DNA of 64,000 nucleotides, taken from NCBI GenBank assembly GCA_024138025.1, contig JAMXBD010001203.1:62001-126000 (forward strand), written 5' to 3'. A program made the position numbers and the translations under genes. This document shows positions 23,161 to 35,879 of the stretch, piece by piece (positions within the stretch are counted from its first letter, which is position 1; each line of letters begins with the position of its first letter). The notes below the pieces were generated by a model. The model saw nothing but the letters and a program-made list of their open reading frames with translations. It was not told where the DNA came from and made no database searches. The stretch is from Combretum micranthum. Its lineage: Eukaryota > Streptophyta > Magnoliopsida > Myrtales > Combretaceae.

Positions 23161-24983
23161 TTTCAGATAATTTTTTTTAAGTATAAAAAGTAATTAGAAA
23201 ATAAATTCAGAATTTATAATATAAAAATTATTAGTTTGAATGGAAAATCTAAATTAGGAATTCAATTTGTAAAAACTAGATATTTAGTTTGAGTTCAGGT
23301 TCAAAACTGATATTTTTAAATAGGCATTTGAACTCAAAATTTGTGAGGACTAAGAAAATAAAATTTTTGGTAAAAATAGCTAATTCATGACTTTTATAAT
23401 TTTAAATAAATGGATTTGAGAAATTTAGGTGATTTGTAAATTATAAGAAAAATGATTCAAATTGGTGGTTATAAAGAATTGGCTGAATCAAATAATGAAA
23501 TGACTAAAGTTTGGAGTTTATAAATTTACTAAGCACTGAAATTGAATTTTTCCTAATTTTTTAAAGATTTAAGAATCAAAAGAAAGTGAATTTAATTTGA
23601 AACTATGAAAGATATTAGATTTTGATTTGTTGAAAAAGTTAGCTAAAGCAATTTGGTTAAATGAAAGGAACATTAGAAATATTAAATATTAGTTAATTTA
23701 ATTATTAATTTAGTTATCTCAATCTGTTTAATTTTTATCTCATTAATCATTTTACTAGGCTTAATTAGATTATCTAAGTTCAATTTCAATATTAAGTTCC
23801 AATTCAAGTTTTGTTGTTACTTTTATTTCAAGAGAAATCTTTTCTTTTGCTTAATATTTATATTTATTAAGTTTATAGATTATAGGTAATATGATTACAT
23901 TTTTTTTGTTCTTTTCTCATATTTATTTGATATTTCTTACTATTTTCATTTTCATGAAAGGAATTGAAAATTATTGTTGTCCAAGTTTAATATCACTGCT
24001 TTATAAATTTCTATTTACTCATTATTTATTTGTTTAATTTAATACTTTTAGGGATTTAAATATTTCTTGAACTTTACACAACTTATTCTATGCAATATAG
24101 CATATATAACCAATAAAAATTAGCTTAGTGATTTCAACCTTCACTGACTCAATGTTGGGGAAGACTCAGACTTAACAAAGATAATAAACTGACGACTTGA
24201 CTGGACTTGACTCAACTTGTCTCATACTTGAGACAATACATGACAACTTAACATTGACTCATTTGACACAAAAAAATCAATCAATCGAAAGTTGCAGACT
24301 CGTTTTTCTATTCTTATCTGAATATATAACAATGTACATATAAAATATACAGTGCTCATATTCTTCTAATCATTAGAGACATTATATTTTTGTAATTTTC
24401 ATTAACGTGATCATCCTAATAATGTTGAAATCATGATGCAATTTTTTATTTTTTTTTATTTGTCCAAATTATCATTACCTTATTAGAGTTGAACTTAGAA
24501 TGTTTCAATATGTTCTTGAGTTATTGTCAATTATTGATTGCAAAAATTATGGAAAATTGTATCTTAAAATTGTATTGCTAACATTTCAAATTTTTAATCA
24601 ACAATTAATCTTAATCCTTTCCAAAACTTTACATCATTAACTTAATGATTTTTATATTTAAGCTGCATTATTTTGGGTTATTATAGTAACCTTGTATATA
24701 TATGACATCTATAAATCAAGCATTACCAAAGAACTGAAATACTGATAGGTAGTATGCTATCATACTTATTTATGCAACTTATGCAAGATGTGCACTGTAT
24801 AACCATTTCATTTATTTTACCAATAGTTCTTAGTCAATTTCAAGGTGATCACACGTAACACAGACATTCAACATGCCATAGATATCCAGATCATCAACAA
24901 ATCTATTGCCACTTTCACTAAAATAGTTTGATAAAGCAACCATACACCACATAACATACATTGTCCAACATACATTGACAATC
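23161..24983. other. AT-rich DNA flanking the SIRE insertion, no gene seen
   Basis: Only short open frames and A/T runs. 24145-24260 has repeated 'gacttgac / gactcaac' phrases similar to 4500-4700. 24984-24988 is ACTTC, the left copy of the SIRE target duplication. Confidence 0.5.
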
Positions 24984-24988
24984 ACTTC

Positions 24989-26524
24989 TGTTGGTCCCAA
25001 TAATGTAAGCAAGAGGGGGGGTGAATTGCTTTTTCACAAAAATAAATTCTTTTCGAAATTTTCAATTCACTTCCTTTTGATTACTTTATTAAACTTAGAA
25101 TTAATTAAACTTGCTGTTTAGAAACTAATCACAGCTGATAATCACACTTGTATATCTATTTTAATTCAAAACAGATCAAATTTAATTTTATGCGGAATAC
25201 AGACAACTCTCTGAAGTACTCTCTGAAACAGGTTCTGAAACGTGACAGTTTATCAAATACTTCAATATAAATTGCACGAAAATAAAAAGAGTAGGGTAGA
25301 GAAAAATGCAAATCGATTTATAGAGGTTCCGCCTCGAGCGTCAGTCCTCTCTTCCAACTCCACGTTGGGGACCCGGTATTCCACACCGGTTTGTTCCACT
25401 ATATCCAAAATCAAAAGTTACAAGCTTGTCTTGCCAATCCTCTTGGCTACAATACACTCTGTCCCAATTCTCACGGTTATCCTATAACCACAATTGGTCT
25501 AACAGATAACTTGCAACACTCAACCTCACAAAAAAAATTGAATGATACTCAATCAAGGAAATACAATAAATATCCTATCTTTCGAACAAAAATATTGTGA
25601 ACACTTTGTAACGCAAGGACTTTTGAGAGAAATGCACTCGAAGACTTTTTCTTTCAACAGAGAGTTAGAGCAAGATTCGTTCTTCTCATCATATCTTCCT
25701 TGTTGTTGTGCTTCCTCTATATATATTGTTTTATCTCAACGGCTAGCAAAGAAGTCGTTCAAAACAATTCGAATTCTTCTCAAATTGAAAATATTTGACT
25801 TGGCAAATTCCCTCCTTTGAAGTGTCTGTTACGTGTATGATCAATCCCGAATAATCTTCTTAGCTTTATCCAAATTTCGTTGATGCTGTCATCTGATAAT
25901 GTCTCATATATCTTGATATGTTTATCCATAACAATTTGGATAAATACTTCAACAAACTATCCCATAAAATAGTGATATCCTTTATCCTTGAAGATAAGCT
26001 TTAAAAGATCTTCGTTTCGAAAATTTGAACCAACATGAACTTGGTAAAATATATCCCTTATCTTTAGGAATTTGCTGACCACGTGAAACATAAAAATCTG
26101 ACGATCTTCTTCCTCAAGAAAATTAAATAGACGTAACTTATAATAAAATTGATGAAATAAATCCCCTTGGATATTTTATCCAACTTTAGTGGAACAAAAT
26201 GAATATACTACCCAAATATATTCATTTCGTGGAGTCAGGCCTTCAGATGATAGGTATAAATAAATTCGCAACATTCTGTGCATCTTCTGTTCTGGAACAG
26301 ATTTAGTTTCTGATCTTCCTTCTGAAAATGAATCTGAAATACCTTCTGAAAATGACTCTGAACTACCTTCTGAAACAATTTCTAAAAAATCTGATGATTA
26401 GTTCAATCATGAAATATTTTGGTTTTGGTTTTGGTTTTGGTTTTGATTGCTATACTTTATTTATTTGTTAAAAAGACTTTTACTCCTTTTTGTTATCATC
26501 AAAATATTATGAGAGATTCCAACA
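24989..26524 (-). repeat. 3' LTR of the SIRE element
   Basis: 1536 bp, plus-strand ends TGTTGGTCCC and TTCCAACA. Compared with the other LTR it lacks 1, 2 and 1 bases (near 25489, 25527 and 25969); no substitution was noticed on reading. A GGTTTT microsatellite lies at 26417-26444, and 26300-26400 has five spaced TCTGAA-type boxes. Open frames inside it (for example 25242-25820) are only LTR sequence. Confidence 0.95.
25718..25725 (-). promoter_or_regulatory. TATA box copy in the SIRE 3' LTR
   Basis: The minus strand reads TATATATAGAGGAAGCACAA. The identical site in the 5' LTR (35067-35074) is the one that would drive the element; it lies about 800 bp into the LTR. Confidence 0.55.
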
Positions 26525-26541
26525 TTCTCCCCCTTTTTGAA
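26525..26541 (-). other. Polypurine tract of the SIRE element
   Basis: The minus strand reads TCAAAAAGGGGGAGAA and then directly the LTR start TGTTGG. This is the plus-strand primer of reverse transcription. A similar purine tract (near 26732-26770) lies upstream. Confidence 0.85.
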
Positions 26542-26899
26542 GATAACAAAACCTTATGATTAAAAACAAATAACATATCAGATTTAACCAAAACTCATAC
26601 ATACGGATCAATCATTAACTCACAAATATAATCAAATCTCATATCATAAGCATATTGCACAAACTAAATCATATCATAAGCATATTGCACAAACTTATTG
26701 ATATCTTAAGATTTGTTTTTCATCATATATCTTCTCCCCCTTTTTGTTATCAGAAAAAAAATAACTCCCCCTGAATTATGCATATAAAATTCATTCAAGT
26801 CAAGGAAATATAGAGATTTCAGCATAACAAAAATATCACAAAAATATCCAAAAGAGAAAATATTTCATTACAAACCGAAAACAAAATATAGAAAATTCG

Positions 26900-28939
26900 C
26901 TAAGAGAAATTGTCTGTTAAAAAAATAAAGACTCTATTTCTTTCTAGATGTCTTCTTCCTTGCCAGAGATTTCTTCCTGCCAGAGAATTTAGCAGGAGTT
27001 GGAGTTGGAGATAGTGAAAATCAGTTTGTTGTTCAGCAGGGGATTGTTGAGGGATGGATAGGAGAGAAACCGCAGCTTGTTGTTCAGGAGTAGGGTCAAC
27101 AGGAATGTCTTTAGCTGCAACAGGGGTTTCCTCAGCTAGCAGGAACTTGTTCCATTGGATCAGCAACTGGTGGAGTTGGTTCAGGAACATGTTCTGCTGG
27201 TTGCTCTACATCCTCTGTAGGTGGAATGGAGTCAGGATCAGCAACATGAGGGATTCCAGCAGCTGATGGAGATGTTGGATCTTTAGGAATGTCAGCCGCA
27301 GGTGGAGATGATGAACCAGGTGTTGTTGTAGGAAAGACAGGATCAGAAATTGGCTCAGATGGATGGTTTCCACTTGAGGATCGGGGAGGACTAAAGGAGA
27401 TTTTTGAACAGAGGACAAATCAAATTTCTTCAAGAATGCTTCCATAGAGAAGAAATGAGATTGTCAATCTGTTGGAGAGAGATAGGTTGGGACGTCTCTC
27501 CTGGTGGCTTCAAGGGAATACCCTCTGATTCAGTCTCTGAATCAGAATCTGAATCTCTGATTCAACAGTCTGCCCTTCTTTGATCTCAAACTTCTTCCCA
27601 GTCCCCAACTCATAATCCCTTTTTCTCTTCTTTGCTGCAACAGGAGCCTTCCCTTTTCCTTTGGCATCCTTATCAGATTTCCTCTTCTTTGATTTCAACA
27701 CCATGTGGATCCTCTTTTTCTATTTCGTCCAAGATTCTTTTGAGAGTCAATTCTCTCTTGCGATTCTTCGGATGAACATAGAAAGCTCCATCAATGCTGT
27801 ACCAAAATTTCTCCTTTATCGAAATACTCATGTGCTTAATCACTTTATCACCAATCTTCTTCATTATTTGAGGACTACGAACATGCTTAGGCATCTTCAC
27901 ATGATGTTTTTGCAAAATTTTCATGATTATGTTTCCATAAATCATGTGCTTTTTATTTCTCCACATGTGCCGTAAGATAATCCTAGGCAAGTCTAGTTGT
28001 TTTTGCAACTTCATCCCCAGAACAATGATTGCCTCCTCTTTAGAAATGGAAGTAGGACTTCCTTTCTTTGGTAATATGCACTCGATAACAATTTTGCAGC
28101 AACCTTATCAACAACTCGAATTCAGAAATGAAAATATCTTTGGCATGAAACTTTCCAATGCCATCATTCAAGAGTTGCATAGATTCATTTCTACCTAAGG
28201 TTATCAGCTCGTGATCATCCCCATGATCTAACAGACCTAAACAATCAATCAGCATCTTTCTATTGACCACGATCCTTTTTCCTCCAACTTTCGAGATCAA
28301 CAAAGTCTCATTTTCAAATTTCAGATTCTTGTAAAATTCTTCAACTAATTCTCCAATTATATCAATGCGTAAATCACACAACCCTTTAGCTCCTATTCTG
28401 TCTAGCCAAAAACCAGCATAAAAACCTTTCTTTTCAAAGAATTGGAAATCGATAAAAGAACAAGGGTGGATTTTGGATTTAACCAACCTGACAGTTTTAG
28501 GGTTTCCTCCTTCTGTTTATTTCCCCTTTTTGATACCTTCTTAGGGTCAGCTTTCTTTTTCTGAAAAGACGGAGAGGGTGAGGTAGATTCAGAGCTTGCT
28601 TTCGCACTCTCTGATTTTGCGTCTGAATCAGCTTCTGATTCAGCATCCGATTCTGAACCACTTTCGTTATCAACTTCCTTTTCCTTAGTGGATTCAGAAG
28701 CGAGTTCCTCAGATGAACTCTTTTCCTCAGTCACTTCTTTTTCAGTATCCTTTGCCAAAGAAGGATCTTGAGATGTTTTAGACTTATCGCGGTTGCCTTT
28801 GGTGTTGTTTCAACATGAACACCCTTAGATGATTTCGAACTGTGTTGAGAGTCAGAATCCACAGAGATTTCAACGGGGGTTTTAGATGGTTTAGATTTGA
28901 AACCCTTGGATTGAATTCGGAAGATTTTCTTGGAGCCAT
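26900..28939 (-). pseudogene. Extra ORF region between pol and 3' LTR of SIRE (frameshifted)
   Basis: Read on the minus strand, a likely start ATGGCTCCAAG at 28939 leads to a basic Lys/Ser-rich N-terminus. A very acidic Ser/Glu/Asp stretch follows (28740-28580; KEVDNESGSESDAESEADSD). Then comes a compact, apparently folded segment (28486-28040) with GFYAGFWLDRIGAKGLCDL and VNRKMLIDCLGLLDHGDDHE, which resembles the 'putative plant transposon protein' domain often seen downstream of pol. After a Lys-rich segment (28014-27673), 27700-27600 has KKRKSDKD and AAKKRKRDYE, good nuclear-localisation-like clusters. The C-terminal part (27445-26900) is Pro/Gln/Leu-rich. At least five frame changes interrupt it. 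SIRE elements often have an env-like ORF here, but I see no signal peptide or clear membrane helix. Function unknown. Confidence 0.7.
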
Positions 28940-29263
28940 ATGTTGAAGGAAAAACGTGAGGGTTTGAACAACACACGAGAGGATTTTGCAGATTGAGAGA
29001 GAAAAGATAAATTTTGAAATGGAAGGAGAGAGAAAAATCGATGGTTAAAAATTGCACGATGCACAAGATCAGTTATTAATTCTGTTTAGATTTCCAACAG
29101 AAAACAAAATATCTTTTATTCATCCTCTTTAATCGTGTAATCCTCTTAACACAATTTATGTTTCCAACATAAAGAATCTCGTAAATTGAGACTACTTGAG
29201 TATAAGAAAATGAATCTAATGAAATTTCTGATCGAGCAATTAATGCAAAATAAATATCAGAAA

Positions 29264-32200
29264 TTACAAAGGATTACATATTCCTATTTCATTACGAATA
29301 AATTCAAATCGAGATTTTTCAAGGGGTTTTGTAAAAATGTCAGCTAATTGTCTTTCTGTAGGACAAAATTAATACTAATATTGCCAATATTTACATGATC
29401 CCTTATGAAATGATGTCTTATTTCAATATGTTTTGTTCTTGAATGTTGAACTGGATTTTTGGTTAAATTAATTGCACTAGTATTATCACATTTTATTGGT
29501 ACATTTTTGCAATTAATTCCATAATCATTCAATTGTTGTTTTATCCATAAGATTTGAGCACAGCAATTTCCAATTGAAATATATTCTGCCTCAGCTGTTG
29601 AAAGAGCTACAGAATTTTGTTTCTTTGAAGACCAAGATATTAATTTATCTCCTAAAAATTGACATGTACCTGAAGTACTTTTTCTATCTACTTTACATCC
29701 TGCATAATCTGCATCTGAATATCCTAGTAATTCAAAATTTTTATTCTTTGGAAACCAAATGCCTATCTTAGATGTACAAGAAATGTACTTAAAGATTCTT
29801 TTAACTGTTTTTAAATGTAATTCAGTAGGTGCACTTTGAAATCTAGCACATAAGCATACAGCAAACAATATATCAGGTCTAGAAGCTGTAAGATATAATA
29901 AAGAACCAATTAAGCTTCTATATAACTTTTCATTTACCTTTTTCCTTTAGATCAAGATCTAACCTTGTAGTTGTGCTCATTGGAGTTGCAGCTCCTTTAC
30001 AATTCTCAAAACCAAACTTCTTCACTATTTGTTTTGTATATTTCTCTTGATGGATAAAAATTCCATCTTTTGTTTGCTTAATTTGCAAACCAAGAAAGAA
30101 ATTTAGCTCTCCCATCATGGACATCTCAAATTCAGCCTGCATCATACTAGAGAATTCTTTGCAATATTTCTCATTAGTTGATCCAAAAATGATATCATCA
30201 ACATAAATTTGAACAATCAGAATATCTTGTTCAAAATGTTTTAAGAACAAAGTTGTATCCACTTTTCCTCTTGAAAAACCATTTGAGATCAAAAATTCAC
30301 TTAATCTTTCATACCAAGCTCTAGGAGCTTGTTTAAGACCATATAACGCTTTTCTTAGCTTAAATACATAATCTTCTTTTGATGGATCTTCAAATCCAGG
30401 TGGTTGATGTACATAAACTTCCTCTTTAATATAACCATTTAAAAAAGCACTTTTAACATCCATTTGGAATAATTTAAAATCTTTGTAACATGCAAAAGCA
30501 AGTAATAATCTAATTGCTTCAAGCCTAGCTACAGGTGCATATGTTTCATCATAATCTATTCCTTCTTCTTGTGAATATCCTTTAGCTACAAGTCTAGCTT
30601 TGTTTCTGACTATTTTTCCATTTTCATCAAGTTTGTTTTTAAATACCCATTTGGTGCCTATTATTGATTTATCCTTAGGACACGGTACTAAATTCCATAC
30701 TTGATTTCTTTGGAATTGATTGAGTTCTTCTTGCATTGCTTCAATCCAATTATTATCATTTAATGCTTCATCAATATTACTAGGTTCAATTTCTGATATT
30801 AAAGCAAAATGACTTTCAAATTCTTGTAAACTACTTCTAGTTCTTACTCCTGTATTTAAATCACCAATAATTTGCTCAGATGGATGTGCAGATACATACC
30901 TCCAGTTTCTGCTACTTTCTGAAATACCTTCTGAAATAGCTTCTGAAGGAGTTTCTGAGTTTTCTTCTGACTCAGTTTCTGTATCATTTTGAGGAGCAAC
31001 TTCTTCTGATGTTTCAGAATTCTGCTCATCTTTTGCTTGAGAACTAATATCCTCCTTTTTAACTAATTCTTCACTCTCTTCATCATCAAAATCATCATCC
31101 TCAATTTTCTCAATAAATTTTACATTTATAGTTTCTTCGATTATTCTTGTTTTTAAGTTAAAAACACGATAAGCTCTACTGTTCAAGGAATATCCTACAA
31201 ATAAACATTCTTCGGATCTTTCATCAAATTTTCCCATATTTAGATTGTTTTTCAACACATAACACTTAGATCCAAAAGCATGAAAATAAGATACAGTAGG
31301 TTTTCTTCCTTTAAACAACTCATATGATGTTTTTGAAGTTAATGGTCTTAGATACACTCTATTTATTATGTAACATGCTGTTGATACAGCCTCTGCCCAT
31401 AAAAACTCAGCTACTTTGTTTTCATTTAACAAAGTTCTTGTCATTTCTTGAAGAGTTCTATTCTTCCTTTCTACAACCCCGTTTTGTTGAGGAGTATAAG
31501 GAGCGGAAAAATTATGAGCTATACCATTTTCATCGCAAAAATTTATGAATAAAGCATTGTCAAACTCTCTTCCATGATCGGTTCTTAAACTTATTATGGA
31601 CATTCCTTTTTCATTTTGAATTTGCTTAGCAAATCTTTCAAATACTTCAAATGTGTTATTCTTCTGTTTTAAGAAAAACACCCATGTATATCTAGAATAA
31701 TCATCAACAATTACAAGACCAAAACGACATCCACCAAGACTTAAAGTTCTTGTTGGACCAAATAAATCTAAATGCAACAATTCCAATGGTCTTTTAGTAG
31801 AGATTACATTCTTGCTTTTATGAGGTGACGAAACCATTTTATTTTTCATACATGTTTCACATTTAATGTCTTGTTTTATATTTATTCTTGGTAAGCCAAA
31901 AATAATTTTCTTCTTGGATAGTTTTTCGAGTTGATTGAAATTAACATGACCAAGTCTTCTATGCCATATTTTTATATTTTCAGACATAGCAAAGAAACAT
32001 TTTTCGAAAGTTACATTTGAAGGTTTGACTAAATAAACATTCTTGTTTCTATATCCTTCAAATAGTTTTGTTCCATTCTTGTCATAAGCATAACATTTAT
32101 CATGTTCGAAAATCATTTTGTAACCCTTGTCACATAATTGACTTATACTTAATAAATTATGTTTTAATCCAACAACAAGAGAAACATTTTCAATTGTATG

Positions 32201-32352
32201 AGGAGATAGACCAATAGTACCTGTTGCCACTATTTTACCTTTACTATTGTCACCAAACTTAACATATCCTCTTTCTTTCCAATTAATACTTGTGAACAAA
32301 GAAGCATCTCCAGTCATATGTCCCGAACACCCACTGTCGAGATACCATTTTC
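29264..32352 (-). pseudogene. SIRE pol: protease, integrase, RT, RNase H
   Basis: The protease active-site motif [13 protein letters not shown] lies at about 32345-32307. Counting from the Met at 32317, a 795-residue frame without internal stops follows: GAG-pre-integrase/zinc part HRRLGH..CETC (119-156), integrase Asp184 (HLDLFGPT), Asp247 (RTDHGREF) and Glu283 (VVERKNRT), which is D,D35E spacing. A Glu/Ser-rich linker covers 400-470, then RT begins [11 protein letters not shown] (522) and has YVDD at 705-708. A frameshift near 29933 ends this frame; the next (29868-29344) is RNase H with DADYAGCKVDRKSTSG and LSTAEAEY. A further shift near 29368 restores PTERQLADIFTKPL and a stop at 29264. 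All catalytic residues are present; only small indels break the frame. In life it would make and insert cDNA inside virus-like particles. Confidence 0.93.
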
Positions 32353-32394
32353 CTTTAAGCTTTGCTTCTTGTTCCTACATGTATCAACAAAGGG

Positions 32395-34288
32395 TTAAAC
32401 CTTCTTAGGAACCCAAACAAGTTTGGGTCCTTTGAAATTCAAGCTCTTCTTTTCAAAGTTATCAACTTGTTGTTTCATGAGCTTGTTTTTCTTGTAGAAA
32501 CAAAACTTCTCAATATGGCCAATTTTATTACAAAAATAACAAGCATAAGAATAACTATTCCCATATCTATTGTTCCTGTTCTGGAACTGATGTGGATATT
32601 TTCTAGAATATCCTCTTACCTGTTCCTTCACTTGCCCTCTTCTTGTAAAGTTTCTGTTCTGATCTGGGTACCTTCTGATATACCCTTGAAATACCCTCTG
32701 ACTGGACTGTCAGATTTTTTCTTTGTTACAGTGTTGTTAACTGTAGATGTTTCCTTAAATAAGGATTCTTTTCCTTTAACAAATACAGTTTTTTGAACAT
32801 TCTTACTACTGCTACCTTGTTCAAATCCTAAGCCATATTTTATTTTATCAGTTCTTTGAGAGGAAATCAACATATTTAACTTTTTGTCACTCTCATTGAA
32901 CTTACTGAACGTATTCTTTAGTGATTGAGATAAGTCTCCTATTCTTCTGTTAAGTTCTTTAGTCTCTTCTTTTAGTATACTATTCTCTCTCATGAATTTA
33001 TTCACTTTCACATGTAATTTTTCATTATCATGTTTCAATATGTCGTTTTCATCCATAAGTAACCTATTTGTTTGAATAACAACTTCCTTTTCATTTTTGA
33101 GAGATTTAACTTCAGAATCAAGTTTATTTATTTTAACATGTGCCTTTTTCAATGATTTCAATAAGTTTTGCATTTCAATCATTACATCCTCATCAGAAAC
33201 ATAATCAAGTTCTGAATTTACCTCAGATTGTGCCATTAAGCATATGTTTGAATCATCCTTTTCATCCTCTGAGTTATCCTCTGAATCTGTCTCTGATTCG
33301 TCAAGGTCACTCCACGTCGCCATCAAGGCTTTGTTTCTCTTTTTGAACTTCTCAATTTTCTTAATCAGTGATGGACACTCGTATTTAATGTGACCAGGCT
33401 TCTTGCATTCATAACAAATAATTTCTTGTTTCTTCTCTTCTTTCATCTCCTTTTTCTTGTCTTTGTCCTTGAAGAATTTACCTGCATCATATCTCTTAGT
33501 TTCGAATTTTTTAGTAAATTTCTTACCTTGCTTTCTTCTCAGAATTTTGCCAATTCTTTTAGCCAACAAGTTGATGTCATCACTATCATTGCTACTGGTC
33601 TCTGAATCTGATGCATCCGCATGAACTTCCTTTGCTTTAAAAGCAATGGCTTTCTTGCTTCCTTCTGCTTCTTCAGTAGCATCTATGTGAGATTGATACG
33701 CCATCAGTTTCTCCTTGAGTTGACTTAAGGTTAAAGCGCTGAGATCATTTGCTTCTTCAATGGCCGTTTTCTTTGCATCCCAAGCTATAGGTAAGATCCT
33801 TAGTATTTTCCTGACAAGATCAGCTTCCTCTATCTTCTTTCCAAGAGAAGCTAACTCGTTAGTTATAGAAACAAATCTATCAAAAGCATCTTTAATTTTC
33901 TCTTCAGGTTTGAATTTGAACAATTCATATCTTTGCAAGAGAGCATTGATTTTAGTATCTTTAATTGTTCTCGTTCCTTCATAGGTCTCACTAAGTGTAT
34001 CCCATACTTGCTTAGCAGTAATGCAAGATGAAATTAAATAGAATTCAGATGGTGAGATAGTAGTTAGAAGAAGGTTCTTAGCCTTGTTGTTCTTCTCTAT
34101 TGCTCTCTTTGATCTTGAGTTAATTGTGCTTCAGCAGTCACGTTCACTTGATAGTCTCCAACTGTAATCACCTGCCATGAGTCAAAATCATTAGCCTTGA
34201 TGTAAGTCTCCATACGCATTTTCCAATAAGGATAATTAGAACCATTAAAATAAGGTGCTCTATTACTGCAATATTTGTTTCAGCCATG
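32395..34288 (-). pseudogene. SIRE gag, frameshifted
   Basis: ATG at 34288, only about 33 bp downstream of the primer-binding site. After a shift in the first codons the N-terminus reads PYFNGSNYPYWKMRMETYI (copia Gag domain). A second shift near 34107 enters a frame that reaches the 436-codon stretch 33938-32628 (QRYELFKFKPEEKI, LSQLKEKLMAYQ). Zinc knuckle CYECKKPGHIKYEC is at about 33415-33375. A long coiled-coil-like Lys/Glu/Asn part follows (about 33200-32850). A third shift near 32630 leads to a second CCHC knuckle, CYFCNKIGHIEKFC, at about 32535-32494. Gag forms the particle and binds element RNA. Two zinc knuckles separated by a coiled coil are usual for SIRE-type Gag. Confidence 0.88.
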
Positions 34289-34320
34289 ATACTTGGATCA
34301 CTCAATAATAATTGAGGCAA

Positions 34321-34332
34321 GCTCTGATACCA
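34321..34332 (-). other. Primer-binding site, initiator tRNA-Met type
   Basis: The minus strand reads TGGTATCAGAGC two bases after the LTR end (CCAACA, AT, TGGTATCAGAGC). This is the standard copia primer site complementary to plant initiator methionine tRNA. Confidence 0.93.
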
Positions 34333-34334
34333 AT

Positions 34335-35874
34335 TGTTGGTCCCAATAATGTAAGCAAGAGGGGGGGTGAATTGCTTTTTCACAAAAATAAATTCTTTTC
34401 GAAATTTTCAATTCACTTCCTTTTGATTACTTTATTAAACTTAGAATTAATTAAACTTGCTGTTTAGAAACTAATCACAGCTGATAATCACACTTGTATA
34501 TCTATTTTAATTCAAAACAGATCAAATTTAATTTTATGCGGAATACAGACAACTCTCTGAAGTACTCTCTGAAACAGGTTCTGAAACGTGACAGTTTATC
34601 AAATACTTCAATATAAATTGCACGAAAATAAAAAGAGTAGGGTAGAGAAAAATGCAAATCGATTTATAGAGGTTCCGCCTCGAGCGTCAGTCCTCTCTTC
34701 CAACTCCACGTTGGGGACCCGGTATTCCACACCGGTTTGTTCCACTATATCCAAAATCAAAAGTTACAAGCTTGTCTTGCCAATCCTCTTGGCTACAATA
34801 CACTCTGTCCCAATTCTCACGGTTATCCTATAACTCACAATTGGTCTAACAGATAACTTGCAACACTCAACCTCACTCAAAAAAAATTGAATGATACTCA
34901 ATCAAGGAAATACAATAAATATCCTATCTTTCGAACAAAAATATTGTGAACACTTTGTAACGCAAGGACTTTTGAGAGAAATGCACTCGAAGACTTTTTC
35001 TTTCAACAGAGAGTTAGAGCAAGATTCGTTCTTCTCATCATATCTTCCTTGTTGTTGTGCTTCCTCTATATATATTGTTTTATCTCAACGGCTAGCAAAG
35101 AAGTCGTTCAAAACAATTCGAATTCTTCTCAAATTGAAAATATTTGACTTGGCAAATTCCCTCCTTTGAAGTGTCTGTTACGTGTATGATCAATCCCGAA
35201 TAATCTTCTTAGCTTTATCCAAATTTCGTTGATGCTGTCATCTGATAATGTCTCATATATCTTGATATGTTTATCCATAACAATTTGGATAAATACTTCA
35301 ACAAACTATCCCATAAAAATAGTGATATCCTTTATCCTTGAAGATAAGCTTTAAAAGATCTTCGTTTCGAAAATTTGAACCAACATGAACTTGGTAAAAT
35401 ATATCCCTTATCTTTAGGAATTTGCTGACCACGTGAAACATAAAAATCTGACGATCTTCTTCCTCAAGAAAATTAAATAGACGTAACTTATAATAAAATT
35501 GATGAAATAAATCCCCTTGGATATTTTATCCAACTTTAGTGGAACAAAATGAATATACTACCCAAATATATTCATTTCGTGGAGTCAGGCCTTCAGATGA
35601 TAGGTATAAATAAATTCGCAACATTCTGTGCATCTTCTGTTCTGGAACAGATTTAGTTTCTGATCTTCCTTCTGAAAATGAATCTGAAATACCTTCTGAA
35701 AATGACTCTGAACTACCTTCTGAAACAATTTCTAAAAAATCTGATGATTAGTTCAATCATGAAATATTTTGGTTTTGGTTTTGGTTTTGGTTTTGATTGC
35801 TATACTTTATTTATTTGTTAAAAAGACTTTTACTCCTTTTTGTTATCATCAAAATATTATGAGAGATTCCAACA
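34335..35874 (-). repeat. 5' LTR of the SIRE element
   Basis: 1540 bp; the same sequence as 24989-26524 apart from three indels seen on reading. The TATA box is TATATATA at 35067-35074 on the minus strand. The right copy of the target duplication, ACTTC, follows at 35875-35879. Confidence 0.95.
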
Positions 35875-35879
35875 ACTTC

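Larger units (their letters stand above)
24984..35879 (-). mobile_element. Complete SIRE/Maximus-type Ty1/copia retrotransposon
   Basis: LTRs at 24989-26524 and 34335-35874 flank an internal region read on the minus strand in the order primer-binding site, gag, protease, integrase, RT, RNase H, extra ORF region, polypurine tract. The target duplication ACTTC is at 24984-24988 and 35875-35879. Total length without the duplication is 10,886 bp, in the usual SIRE range. The copia order (integrase before RT) and the long region between RNase H and 3' LTR define the lineage. The LTRs differ, by eye, only by three small indels, so the insertion is young; yet every coding region carries frameshifts. 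It lies in AT-rich repeat DNA. Confidence 0.95.

Noticed and set aside
25242..25820. Open frames repeated identically at 34588-35169
   Set aside because: Both copies are parts of the two SIRE LTRs; duplication of the frame is explained by LTR identity, not by a gene family.
27054..28198. Plus-strand open frames opposite the SIRE extra ORF region
   Set aside because: They are antisense shadows of the minus-strand coding region; the minus frames hold the recognisable domains.
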